Both the position numbers and the translations under genes were made by a program. Below, one piece after another: positions 1 to 7,553 of a stretch of DNA of 26,682 bases. The stretch covers positions 1-26,682 of the forward strand of contig CAJXDX010000005.1 in assembly GCA_913052275.1 (NCBI GenBank). Direction: 5' to 3'. Numbering within the stretch: the first letter of the stretch is position 1; the number at the start of each line of letters is the position of its first letter. The stretch is from an uncultured Pseudomonadota bacterium (lineage in GTDB: Bacteria > SAR324 > NAC60-12). Under the pieces are notes generated by a model. The model did no database searches, had not been told where the DNA came from, and saw only the letters and a program-made list of their open reading frames with translations.

Positions 1-1760
1 TCTGCTGCAAGCCCGAAGTGTCCCTTGTTTGCAGTCAGGTACACTGCAAGAGGCAATGCACGCAGCAACAGGACCTGAAGTTGTTCAAATTGCGGAAGAT
101 CCTGAATTTGCTCTATAACCGCGTTGAACTGCCGTGGATCAACTAATTTAGCAAGCGGAGTCCTGACACCGAACCTGAAAAAAGTTTGCTGCAGTTTTCT
201 CAGTTTCCTGATATCCGGAATGTCATGCGCACGAAACAGTGCAGGCATTTTGTTTTTCACGCAGTGGAGGGCAATGGTCTCATTTGCTTCCAGCATAAAC
301 TGTTCTATCAGCTTCATGGAGCAGGACTGGTAGCTTCTCCCTACTCCAACCATTTGCTTGTCTGCATCATACTCAAAGACTTCTTCCGCAAAGCTGAACT
401 GCACTGCGCCCCGCTGAATTCTTTTGCGTTCAAGTATTTTGGCGACTTTATGCATTCTGCGGATATTCGATTTTAATTTCGGTTCACGAATTGAAGAGGG
501 TCGTCCTTCAATTAAATCTGCCACGTCTTCGTAAATCAAACGTGCACGGCTGCGAATTATGCTTTCTGAAATTGAATAGCCTGTGACATTTCCTTCCGGG
601 CTGATTCTCATTTCACAGGTCAAAGTCAGACGGTTCACATACGGACGCAGACTACATAAATTGTTGGAAAGAACTTCAGGCAGCATAGGAACAGCGTGAG
701 TTGGGAAATAGACGCTTGTACCTCTCATCAGGGCTTCCTTGTCTACAGGGTCATTCAGCTGCACATAGTGCGCAACATCCGCGATGGATACAAACAAGCG
801 GAATCCACCGCTGGACTTACTGTCAGGAATTACACAGACAGCGTCGTCAAAATCTCTCGCGTTTTTTCCGTCGATGGTTACAAAATCCAAATCACGCAGA
901 TCACGCCGTCCTGATGCTGCATCATAACGCACCTGAGTTGGAAAATTATTTACATAGTCCAATGTCTCCTGAGGAAATTCTGTACGGATCATGTTTTCCT
1001 TGAGAATCAGTTGGAAACCAAGCTGATGATCATTTGTATCATTCAGTGCCCGCAATACTCGTCCGCATGGGGCAGGATATTTTTTGCTGGTTCTCCTGCT
1101 TTCTTCTAATATTTCCGCTTCAATCAGCGTTCCTGATTCAAGTTCCGGAAGATCATCTTCTTGGGCAATCCAGAGAAATGGCAGCCCAGAATCGAGATTA
1201 ACCGGCACTGCTACAGTTGCGTGTCTTGTTCGTTTTAGACGTGCCAGGATTTCCCTTGATGCGCGTTCTAAAATTCTGATGACAGTTCCTTTACGTTTTC
1301 CGCGAAACCCACGTTTACTGTAGATCTCAATTTCCACGAGGTCACCTTCCATGGCGAAGCCCTGTTCCTTCTGACCGATAAAAACGTCGGACCGGCCACT
1401 GCCGATGGCAACAAAACCAAATCCTTTCTGATTGCGTGTGAAGATACCCGTTTCAGTAATTGCTGAACTGCTTTTCCGACGCTTTGCCGGCCTTTGAACC
1501 CTGATCAACTGATCTTTATATTTTTTTATTTTACTTTTAACAGGTACTCTTATAACTGTTGCGGCATCCTTTTCCATGGACAAAAAGTAGCGGCTGCCCT
1601 GCTTGTCGATTTTTCCATCCTTAATCAGTTTTTGTAATTCTGCTTTTAGTTTTGCAGTTGCAGATTTTTTAAGTCCAAGCGAACCGCGAATCTGTTTTGC
1701 CGACATGGAATCCATGTTTTTTTCCAGCATCCGCATTATAGATTTTTTATGCGATTTCAT
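1..1760 (-). CDS. rnr: Ribonuclease R, 3' end of gene outside window
   Basis: This is a processive 3'-5' exoribonuclease that degrades structured RNA in the cytoplasm. The reverse strand is open from the ATG at 1760 to the window edge, giving 586 codons; the family is usually 700-820 residues, so the end of the RNB domain and the S1 domain are missing. An N-terminal winged-helix region covers about residues 5-60. A cold-shock domain follows (GFGFVAIG near 113-120, then DVFIGQ), then a second OB-fold region, then the RNB domain. The metal-binding motif TIDGKNARDFDDA (residues 295-307) keeps all four catalytic aspartates, D297, D303, D305 and D306. The last visible residues include the family motif GHFGLA. 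The start lies one base after the stop of the Nudix-MBL gene, so the two are probably translationally coupled. The identification is secure. Confidence 0.95.
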   Translation of the reverse strand, partial: MKSHKKSIMRMLEKNMDSMSAKQIRGSLGLKKSATAKLKAELQKLIKDGKIDKQGSRYFLSMEKDAATVIRVPVKSKIKKYKDQLIRVQRPAKRRKSSSAITETGIFTRNQKGFGFVAIGSGRSDVFIGQKEQGFAMEGDLVEIEIYSKRGFRGKRKGTVIRILERASREILARLKRTRHATVAVPVNLDSGLPFLWIAQEDDLPELESGTLIEAEILEESRRTSKKYPAPCGRVLRALNDTNDHQLGFQLILKENMIRTEFPQETLDYVNNFPTQVRYDAASGRRDLRDLDFVTIDGKNARDFDDAVCVIPDSKSSGGFRLFVSIADVAHYVQLNDPVDKEALMRGTSVYFPTHAVPMLPEVLSNNLCSLRPYVNRLTLTCEMRISPEGNVTGYSISESIIRSRARLIYEDVADLIEGRPSSIREPKLKSNIRRMHKVAKILERKRIQRGAVQFSFAEEVFEYDADKQMVGVGRSYQSCSMKLIEQFMLEANETIALHCVKNKMPALFRAHDIPDIRKLRKLQQTFFRFGVRTPLAKLVDPRQFNAVIEQIQDLPQFEQLQVLLLRALPLAVYLTANKGHFGLAA

Positions 1761-1761
1761 C

Positions 1762-3120
1762 TTACAGGATGTTTTCTTTGCGCAGCTTAGCCAGGTGGGA
1801 TTCAATATTCTGCATTGCAGCGGGATGCAGGCGGTGATCTGTCTCAGAATAAAGTTCCATCAGGATTTCCTGCTTGGACTTTCCTGATCGATGTAATTTG
1901 AGGATTTGTGATTCGCGCTGGAGACGGTGTTTTAGAGTTTCTTCCAGTCGGTGAGTGGTTCTCATTGGAATCCCATGAGAGGGTATGATCACTTCTGGAC
2001 TTAGCGAAATAACTTTTTTTAGTGTGTTAAAATAGGTTGCCATATCGCCTTCAGGTGATGGGATCACAACAGTCCCGATTCCCTGTATCAGGTCTCCCAC
2101 TAAAAACCAGGCCATTGAATCCGGAGCCAGTCCCAGGTGTCCGGAATCATGTCCGGGGATTTCATACACTCGCACAGCTGATCCATGCCAGCAGGTAACC
2201 TGCTGGTTCTCAGATACGGTTTGCAGCTCAATATTCTCAAAGTATTGCTGGCCGAATTTAGCGGTTAGACGCTGCAGAGTGTCCTGACTTAGAATGATTG
2301 GAATCCGCAGTTCACGTGCAAGCTGATTGGAAAGCTGGTGGTGATCAGGATGGTGATGTGTTAGAAATATTGCGTCCGGCACACTGTCTTGAATTGTGGT
2401 GAGCAAACGCCGGTATTCTTCTTCTGAATTTGGTGAGGGGTCAATCAGCAGTTTAGCCGAATCTTCATCTCCAAGAAAAATGGCATTGGTCCGACTTGCA
2501 GGAGGAAGAGTCACTGACCGCACAGGAAGCAAGGTGATTCCATCCAGCATTTCCAGGCTGGGAACCCTGTTATCCTCATCATACCTCTCTGAAAGATCAC
2601 CAAGTGCTTTTGCCTGTGGATCTTCAACCAGCCCTTTTAAAACCCAGCGGGTCGGGGGAACCATCAGGTTTTTGCCTTTACTGAAAGCATCAAGTACATT
2701 TTCAGGAGTGCTCCAGAAACTGCTGGCAATTTCTCCAGAATCAGCTTTAAAGCGAACTATTTTTTTCAAGTCAATTCGGTAAAACCATGTTCTGAAACGA
2801 AATGGAGCAAAAACCGGTGCAACTGCTTCAGCAAGCTCACTGATTGAAAGTACTTCATCCTGCAGAATTCCTTTTTCAATGTCATAACCAAGTTCCTCCA
2901 TAACCTCCCTCTGTATTGCACGCATCCTCCGGGGATCATGATCAGAAAGAATTCTTGTTTTAAAGGGAACAGAAGATTCATCATTATCAATTTTGCCGCC
3001 CGGAAAGGCATGATATCCTGGAAAGGCAAGCAGGTACGGCTGACGCTGGACTGCAAAAATTTGTTCCTTATGCATGAACAATACTGAGACGGATTCAAGA
3101 GGTTTTGGATTTTCCATCAT
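1762..3120 (-). CDS. Nudix hydrolase / metallo-beta-lactamase fold fusion protein
   Basis: This 452-residue protein has two hydrolase domains. The N-terminal part (about 5-170) looks like a Nudix domain: FPGG at 39-42, E48 and REVMEELG at 71-78. The spacing between E48 and R71 is 22 residues instead of the canonical 7, so the Nudix box carries an insert of about 15 residues, as I recall for NUDT19-like proteins. The C-terminal part (about 195-390) is a metallo-beta-lactamase fold with HxHxDH at 255-260, GHDSGH at 323-328, D343 in GDLI and H382 in PSHG, so the metal ligands appear complete. A basic helical tail (about 395-452) resembles the winged-helix end of LACTB2-like proteins. Substrates are unknown; a nucleotide or CoA derivative plus a thioester, phosphodiester or RNA are all possible. 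ATGATG at the start overlaps the stop of the upstream nuclease gene by 4 nt. Confidence 0.8.
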   Translation of the reverse strand: MMENPKPLESVSVLFMHKEQIFAVQRQPYLLAFPGYHAFPGGKIDNDESSVPFKTRILSDHDPRRMRAIQREVMEELGYDIEKGILQDEVLSISELAEAVAPVFAPFRFRTWFYRIDLKKIVRFKADSGEIASSFWSTPENVLDAFSKGKNLMVPPTRWVLKGLVEDPQAKALGDLSERYDEDNRVPSLEMLDGITLLPVRSVTLPPASRTNAIFLGDEDSAKLLIDPSPNSEEEYRRLLTTIQDSVPDAIFLTHHHPDHHQLSNQLARELRIPIILSQDTLQRLTAKFGQQYFENIELQTVSENQQVTCWHGSAVRVYEIPGHDSGHLGLAPDSMAWFLVGDLIQGIGTVVIPSPEGDMATYFNTLKKVISLSPEVIIPSHGIPMRTTHRLEETLKHRLQRESQILKLHRSGKSKQEILMELYSETDHRLHPAAMQNIESHLAKLRKENIL

Positions 3121-3848
3121 GTTTTGTTGCTGCTTCCTTTTATCGCGCTTAGTATTGCCTGCTCTCCGTGTCTTATAATTTCTTCGTTGGCTTTTATAAC
3201 ACGTATTATGTGCGGAGAATATTTTTCTATAAAGATAAACAAAAAGTCACATGCACTACCCGTCAGCTGGTATACACCGCGTCTGTACCATGCGGCTTGT
3301 ACTGAAAAATGCTGATCCATCAGTTTCTGATTGCATAATTTACCTATGCTGTTTGTGAATTTAAGATCAACAATTTTCATGGAATCAGCATCATACCAGT
3401 CCATCCTTGCCTTGCAGTCCACACCCAATTCTGCATCCTCCCAGAACATTGAAACTTCTGTCTCGCCATGCTTCCAAAACTGCATTATTTTAGGATTAAT
3501 ATGGAAAACCTTGCGGATTTTTTGTAATTGTTCCCATTCAGTTGAGGCGAGTACATTTTTTCCTGAGTGAAGCTTACAAAATTCTTCCCAGCTTTTTTCC
3601 CCATTTTTTCCGCGCCTGCTCAAAGTTTTTGGAGCACAGACATAGAGTTCTTCAAACTTATGGGGTTCCAGCAGGAGACAGTGTCCGGCGTTTCCAAAAT
3701 TCATTGCCTGCTGAATTTGGTATCCTTGCTTTTGTTTTGAAGGTGATGAAAGCAGTTGCTTGAGTTTTGACTGGTTCAGTCCAGGCAGTGTCTGGTATTC
3801 CTCAAAAGGCAGGCTGTAAAAGAAACCGCATTGATTGGTATGACTCAC
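3117..3848 (-). CDS. RecE-type (exodeoxyribonuclease VIII-like) PD-(D/E)XK nuclease
   Basis: This 243-residue protein resembles the PDDEXK nuclease domain found at the end of phage and prophage RecE exonucleases (DUF3799 type). Visible family features are an N-terminal segment with a YxxLPGLNQSKLKxLLSSP pattern, FGNAGHCLLLEP at 51-62, a WEQLQKIRKVF helix near 105-115, D150 in ARMDW, D161 and K163 in VDLKFT, and the trailing Q184-x3-Y188 motif. These make up a complete nuclease core, so it is probably an active 5'-3' double-strand exonuclease or a related DNA-processing enzyme. It starts with GTG at 3848, overlapping the gcvP stop as GTGA; the first in-frame ATG (residue 49) would remove the conserved N-terminus. 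No RecT-like annealing protein or other phage gene is nearby, which is odd for this family. Its role between metabolic and RNA-decay genes is unknown. Confidence 0.78.
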   Translation of the reverse strand: MSHTNQCGFFYSLPFEEYQTLPGLNQSKLKQLLSSPSKQKQGYQIQQAMNFGNAGHCLLLEPHKFEELYVCAPKTLSRRGKNGEKSWEEFCKLHSGKNVLASTEWEQLQKIRKVFHINPKIMQFWKHGETEVSMFWEDAELGVDCKARMDWYDADSMKIVDLKFTNSIGKLCNQKLMDQHFSVQAAWYRRGVYQLTGSACDFLFIFIEKYSPHIIRVIKANEEIIRHGEQAILSAIKGSSNKT

Positions 3849-6790
3849 TCCTCGCCCTCATAACTTTCCAGCGGCGGGCAAGCACAAAAGACATTTCTAT
3901 CACCATGCACATTGTCCACACGTGCTGAAGGAGGCCAGTATTTATTTCGGCGAATTGAGGCCAGCGGGTAGAAAGCAGTTTCCTGTGAATAGCAATGGCT
4001 CCATTCAGGGTCTGTGAGATCATCTGCAGGATGCGGGGAATTTTTAAGCGGGTTGTCTGTTTTGTCCCACTCACCCTTATCAACGCGCGCTGCTTCCCTG
4101 CGGATTGAAATCATGGCTTCGCAAAAGCGATCAAGCTCAGCTTTCGGTTCGCTTTCGGTAGGTTCGATCATCAAGGTCCCGGCAACAGGCCATGACATGG
4201 TTGGGGCGTGGAAACCATAGTCTATCAATCGTTTGGCAATGTCTTCTTCAGAGATTCCGGTATCCGCTTTAAGCGGCCGGATGTCAATTATGCATTCATG
4301 GGCGACCAGACCGTTTTTTCCTGTATAGACTATGGGGAAATGTTCATTTAAGCGCCTGGCCAGGTAATTCGCGTTAAGTATTGCAACCTGGGAAGATTTC
4401 TTCAGACCGCTGCCTCCCATCAGCTGTATATAGACCCATGAAATAGGCAGGATTCCCGGACTGCCCCAGGGTGCTGCCGAAACGGCCGTGTTTCCCTCGG
4501 GCAGATCTTTAATCGGAACTACACAGTGATTCGGTGCAAATCCGGCAAGATGAGACTTCAGGCCGATTGGCCCCATTCCAGGACCGCCGCCCCCATGAGG
4601 AATACAGAAGGTTTTGTGCAGGTTCATGTGCAGTACATCAGGCCCCAGCTTGCCTGGCTGAGCGATTCCCATCAGCGCGTTCAGGTTTGCTCCATCCATG
4701 TAAACCTGGCCTCCGTTATCATGAATGATTTCGCAGATGCGGATTAAGCTGTCCTCAAACACACCATGCGTAGAGGGATAGGTGATCATCAGTGCGGCCA
4801 GGTTGTCAGCATGTTTTTCGGACAGTTCACTCAGGTTCTTCACATCTATGTTCCCATTTTCATCACACTTCACAATCACGCTTTTCATGCTTGTCATTGT
4901 TGCACTGGCTGGATTTGTACCATGAGCTGAGCTGGGAATCAGGCAGACATTGCGGTGCCCTTCACCTCGTGATTTGTGGTAGTTGTGGATAGCCAGTAAA
5001 CCGGCATACTCCCCTTGAGCGCCGGAATTTGGCTGCATTGAAACTGCATCAAATCCGGTTATTTTTATCAGATAATTTTCCAGGTCACTGATCAGGTCCA
5101 TGTATCCTTCTGTCTGATCCACTGGAGCGAAGGGATGTATGTTGGAAAATTCCGGCCAGCTGATAGGTACCATTTCGGAAGTCGCGTTGAGTTTCATTGT
5201 GCATGAACCCAGCGGAATCATTGATTTGTCCAGCGCGATATCCTTATCCTGCAGGTAACGCAGATAACGCAGCATTGCTGTTTCGGATTGATGCTGATGA
5301 AAAACAGGATGTGTTAAAAAGTCTGAGTTGCGGACCAGGTTTTGCGGAATAGCGGAGTTCTTTTTTCCAGTTGCAAAATCTGAATCCAGTTTTTCGAGCG
5401 ACGGAAGCTCATTACTTTCCGAAAACACTTCCCAAAGAATTTGAATGTCTTCTGCAGCTGTGGTTTCATCCAGTGTGATTCCTAATCTGCTGCTTCCTAT
5501 TTTCCTTAGGTTGATTCCTTTAGCCAACGCCTTTTCGTAAAAACCTTCATTCGTCTCGCCTGCTGAAATAGTGAGTGTGTCAAAATAATGTGCATTCTCT
5601 ACTGAAATTCCGGACTGCTTAAAACCTTCTGCGAGGATACCGGTCATTCTTTGTATACGCCGGGCGATAATTCCCAGACCCTCCGGACCATGATAAACTG
5701 CGTAACAGCCCGCAATTACTCCCAGTAAAACTTGTGCTGTGCAGATGTTGCTTGTAGCTTTCTCTCTGCGAATATGCTGCTCCCTTGTCTGAAGAGTCAT
5801 TCGCAGTGCGGTCTTCCCCCGGCGATCAATTGAGACTCCAATTATTCTTCCGGGAATGCTTCTCATATTTTTTTCCCGTGCGGCAAAATAGGCAGCATGA
5901 GGACCGCCGAATCCCATTGGAACTCCAAATCGCTGGGTGCTCCCAATCACCACATCCGCTCCTGATTCTCCGGGAGGCTTGATCAAAACAAGACTCATTG
6001 GGTCCGAAGCAACAGTGACCAGTGTTCCGAACTCATGCCATTTTGTGATTAAATCGTCAATATCATGAATGTCTCCAAAAGTACCTGGATTTTGAATAAG
6101 CGCACCGAATAATGCCTCGTCTGGCGTTTGCTGCTGTTCGGCCATACTCCCCACTACCAGTTCAATCCCCATTGGTTCAGCCCTTGTTTTCAGTACATCA
6201 ATTGTTTGTGGATGGCAGTCATCGGCTGCAAAAAAGCGCATGCTTTTACTTCGTGAAACACGCTTGCAGAATGTCATTGCTTCGGCCGCGGCAGTGGCTT
6301 CATCCAGAAGAGAAGCGTTGGCGATCTCCATGCCTGTGAGGTCAATTATCATCTGCTGAAAATTCAGCAGCGCTTCCAGACGTCCCTGTGAAACCTCAGG
6401 CTGGTACGGGGTATAGGCAGTATACCAGCCCGGATTTTCCAGCAGGTTACGCTGAATTACTCCGGGAAGAATTATGTTGTGATAGCCCATGCCGATCATG
6501 GATTTTGCCAGCTGGTTGCGGTCAGCCATTCCGCGCAGCTGATTCAGCACGTCTGTTTCGGTACGGCTGTCCGGAAGTTCCAGTTCCCCGGACATGCGGA
6601 TTGAGTCCGGTACTACCTTGTCAATCAGCTCATCCAGTGAAGACATTCCCAGTGCATCAAGCATTTGAGTAATCTCATTTTTTGAGGGACCGATGTGACG
6701 GTGTATAAAGCGGTCATTCTGTTCAAGATCCTGCAGACTCAGGTGATTGTTTTTAGGAGAATTTACCGAACCAGATACAAATGATGACAT
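3845..6790 (-). CDS. gcvP: Glycine dehydrogenase (decarboxylating), P protein
   Basis: This is the PLP-dependent P protein of the glycine cleavage system. It decarboxylates glycine and transfers the aminomethyl group to the lipoyl arm of the H protein in the cytoplasm. At 981 residues it is the fused single-chain form, with both the N-terminal (GcvPA-like) and C-terminal (GcvPB-like) halves. The start region has the family pattern FIHRHIGPSKNEI. The PLP lysine is K726 in HMNLHKTF, followed by the glycine-rich IPHGGGGPGMGP. GSCTMKLNA near 528-536 is also characteristic. The genes for the T, H and L proteins are not in the window, so the system must be split on the chromosome. The start is an ATG at 6790 with AT-rich DNA upstream. 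The stop overlaps the start of the downstream nuclease gene by 4 nt. Confidence 0.97.
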   Translation of the reverse strand: MSSFVSGSVNSPKNNHLSLQDLEQNDRFIHRHIGPSKNEITQMLDALGMSSLDELIDKVVPDSIRMSGELELPDSRTETDVLNQLRGMADRNQLAKSMIGMGYHNIILPGVIQRNLLENPGWYTAYTPYQPEVSQGRLEALLNFQQMIIDLTGMEIANASLLDEATAAAEAMTFCKRVSRSKSMRFFAADDCHPQTIDVLKTRAEPMGIELVVGSMAEQQQTPDEALFGALIQNPGTFGDIHDIDDLITKWHEFGTLVTVASDPMSLVLIKPPGESGADVVIGSTQRFGVPMGFGGPHAAYFAAREKNMRSIPGRIIGVSIDRRGKTALRMTLQTREQHIRREKATSNICTAQVLLGVIAGCYAVYHGPEGLGIIARRIQRMTGILAEGFKQSGISVENAHYFDTLTISAGETNEGFYEKALAKGINLRKIGSSRLGITLDETTAAEDIQILWEVFSESNELPSLEKLDSDFATGKKNSAIPQNLVRNSDFLTHPVFHQHQSETAMLRYLRYLQDKDIALDKSMIPLGSCTMKLNATSEMVPISWPEFSNIHPFAPVDQTEGYMDLISDLENYLIKITGFDAVSMQPNSGAQGEYAGLLAIHNYHKSRGEGHRNVCLIPSSAHGTNPASATMTSMKSVIVKCDENGNIDVKNLSELSEKHADNLAALMITYPSTHGVFEDSLIRICEIIHDNGGQVYMDGANLNALMGIAQPGKLGPDVLHMNLHKTFCIPHGGGGPGMGPIGLKSHLAGFAPNHCVVPIKDLPEGNTAVSAAPWGSPGILPISWVYIQLMGGSGLKKSSQVAILNANYLARRLNEHFPIVYTGKNGLVAHECIIDIRPLKADTGISEEDIAKRLIDYGFHAPTMSWPVAGTLMIEPTESEPKAELDRFCEAMISIRREAARVDKGEWDKTDNPLKNSPHPADDLTDPEWSHCYSQETAFYPLASIRRNKYWPPSARVDNVHGDRNVFCACPPLESYEGEE

Positions 6791-6850
6791 GCTTGTTTAT
6801 TATTGATGTTTACTTAGAAAAGGATTTTTTATGATATAAACACTATCAAA

Positions 6851-6864
6851 TTTGTATTTACAAA
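6851..6864. promoter_or_regulatory. Short palindrome upstream of gcvP, possible operator
   Basis: TTTGTATTTACAAA is a perfect inverted repeat (6-bp arms, 2-bp spacer) about 60 bases upstream of the gcvP start. A larger AATTTGT/ACAAATT pair (6849-6855 and 6865-6871) surrounds it. On the minus strand, TTGTAA with a TTATAT-like hexamer about 18 bases further on could act as a weak promoter in the same place. In DNA this AT-rich, such palindromes can arise by chance, so the assignment is weak. Confidence 0.25.
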
Positions 6865-7031
6865 ACAAATTCTTAAAGAGAATCTGCCCAGTATGGAGCG
6901 GCCTGGAAAGATCCATTTTAGTGATAAATACTGACACGGTAAGAGAATTTCGAAGGGGACTGTTTAAATTAATCCTCTCACGAGATTTTTTACATTTACA
7001 TAAAAAAAATGTCTATTCAGACAGGTGGGCA

Positions 7032-7442
7032 TTAGTGGAAGTTATAATACAGCAGTGCGGAAGACATCATAAGGTTTGCCAGATGAACTCGAATGCAGCC
7101 GACACAAATAACGCGTAATCTGAAAAACATCTTAAAAGCGTAATAACCCGTAGCCAGCAGGGCCATGATCATTGCTGCGTTCAGCAACAGGATGTGAATT
7201 TCATCCTGATATATTCCGCGAATCAGAATAAACAGCACCATGCAGTAAAATATCACTGCCGCGCAAGCTGCCGGAAATATTGAAGTGTATGCCTCCTTTG
7301 ATATAGCAACCTTATCACAGGCGGAGTTTAAATGATTATTTCTGAAGAAATGATGTTTTATAGCGAGACCTACAGCACCATGCAGTCCGAAAAGTGCAGC
7401 GCCGCCTACCGCGACCAGGCTGAGAAATGATGAATCAGGCAT
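7032..7442 (-). CDS. Small VKOR-like integral membrane protein
   Basis: This 136-residue protein has about four hydrophobic segments (roughly 8-28, 53-75, 83-103 and 112-132). It looks like the vitamin K epoxide reductase family, which passes electrons between quinones and periplasmic thiol-oxidising partners. The supporting pattern is CDKVAISKEAYTSIF (from C42), matching the family's C-x2-V...S-x-Y...F stretch after the first loop, and the CxxC redox motif C113-V-G-C116 at the head of the last helix. The usual first loop cysteine, several residues before C42, is absent. The catalytic relay may therefore be shortened, or the protein may work with a separate thioredoxin-fold partner. No such partner is adjacent. 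It is divergent from the ParB-like gene and runs in the same direction as gcvP, 241 bases upstream of it. The family call is moderately confident and the substrate is unknown. Confidence 0.6.
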   Translation of the reverse strand: MPDSSFLSLVAVGGAALFGLHGAVGLAIKHHFFRNNHLNSACDKVAISKEAYTSIFPAACAAVIFYCMVLFILIRGIYQDEIHILLLNAAMIMALLATGYYAFKMFFRLRVICVGCIRVHLANLMMSSALLYYNFH

Positions 7443-7553
7443 ATCTGTATAATTTGTTCTGGTCTTGAATCTGGGCCTGAGTTTGTTGATACTGAAATAA
7501 CTATTTTAATTCCTGATTGTTCTGCAAAATTCCTTCCGTAGTAAAAAAATCAA

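Noticed and set aside
2396..2782. Plus-strand open frame of 128 codons antisense to the Nudix-MBL gene
   Set aside because: Serine/arginine-rich low-complexity translation, no ribosome-binding site, opposite to a gene with clear motifs.
3117..3848. Prophage or integrated element around the RecE-like gene
   Set aside because: No integrase, RecT, capsid, repressor or attachment repeats are present, and both neighbours are host genes in overlapping frames.
6900..7000. Possible glycine riboswitch near gcvP
   Set aside because: The plus strand has a CGAAGGGG stretch and CTCTC segments reminiscent of the motif, but it is on the wrong strand for gcvP and lacks the conserved CTCAGG-AAAAGGACAG part.
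6961..7000. Terminator after the VKOR-like gene
   Set aside because: TCTCACGAGA followed by T residues reads as a terminator only on the plus strand, and its stem is 4 bp with a 2-base loop, too weak to count.
6852..7118. Plus-strand open frame of 88 codons between gcvP and the VKOR-like gene
   Set aside because: No ribosome-binding site, no recognisable domain, and its 3' part is antisense to the VKOR-like gene.
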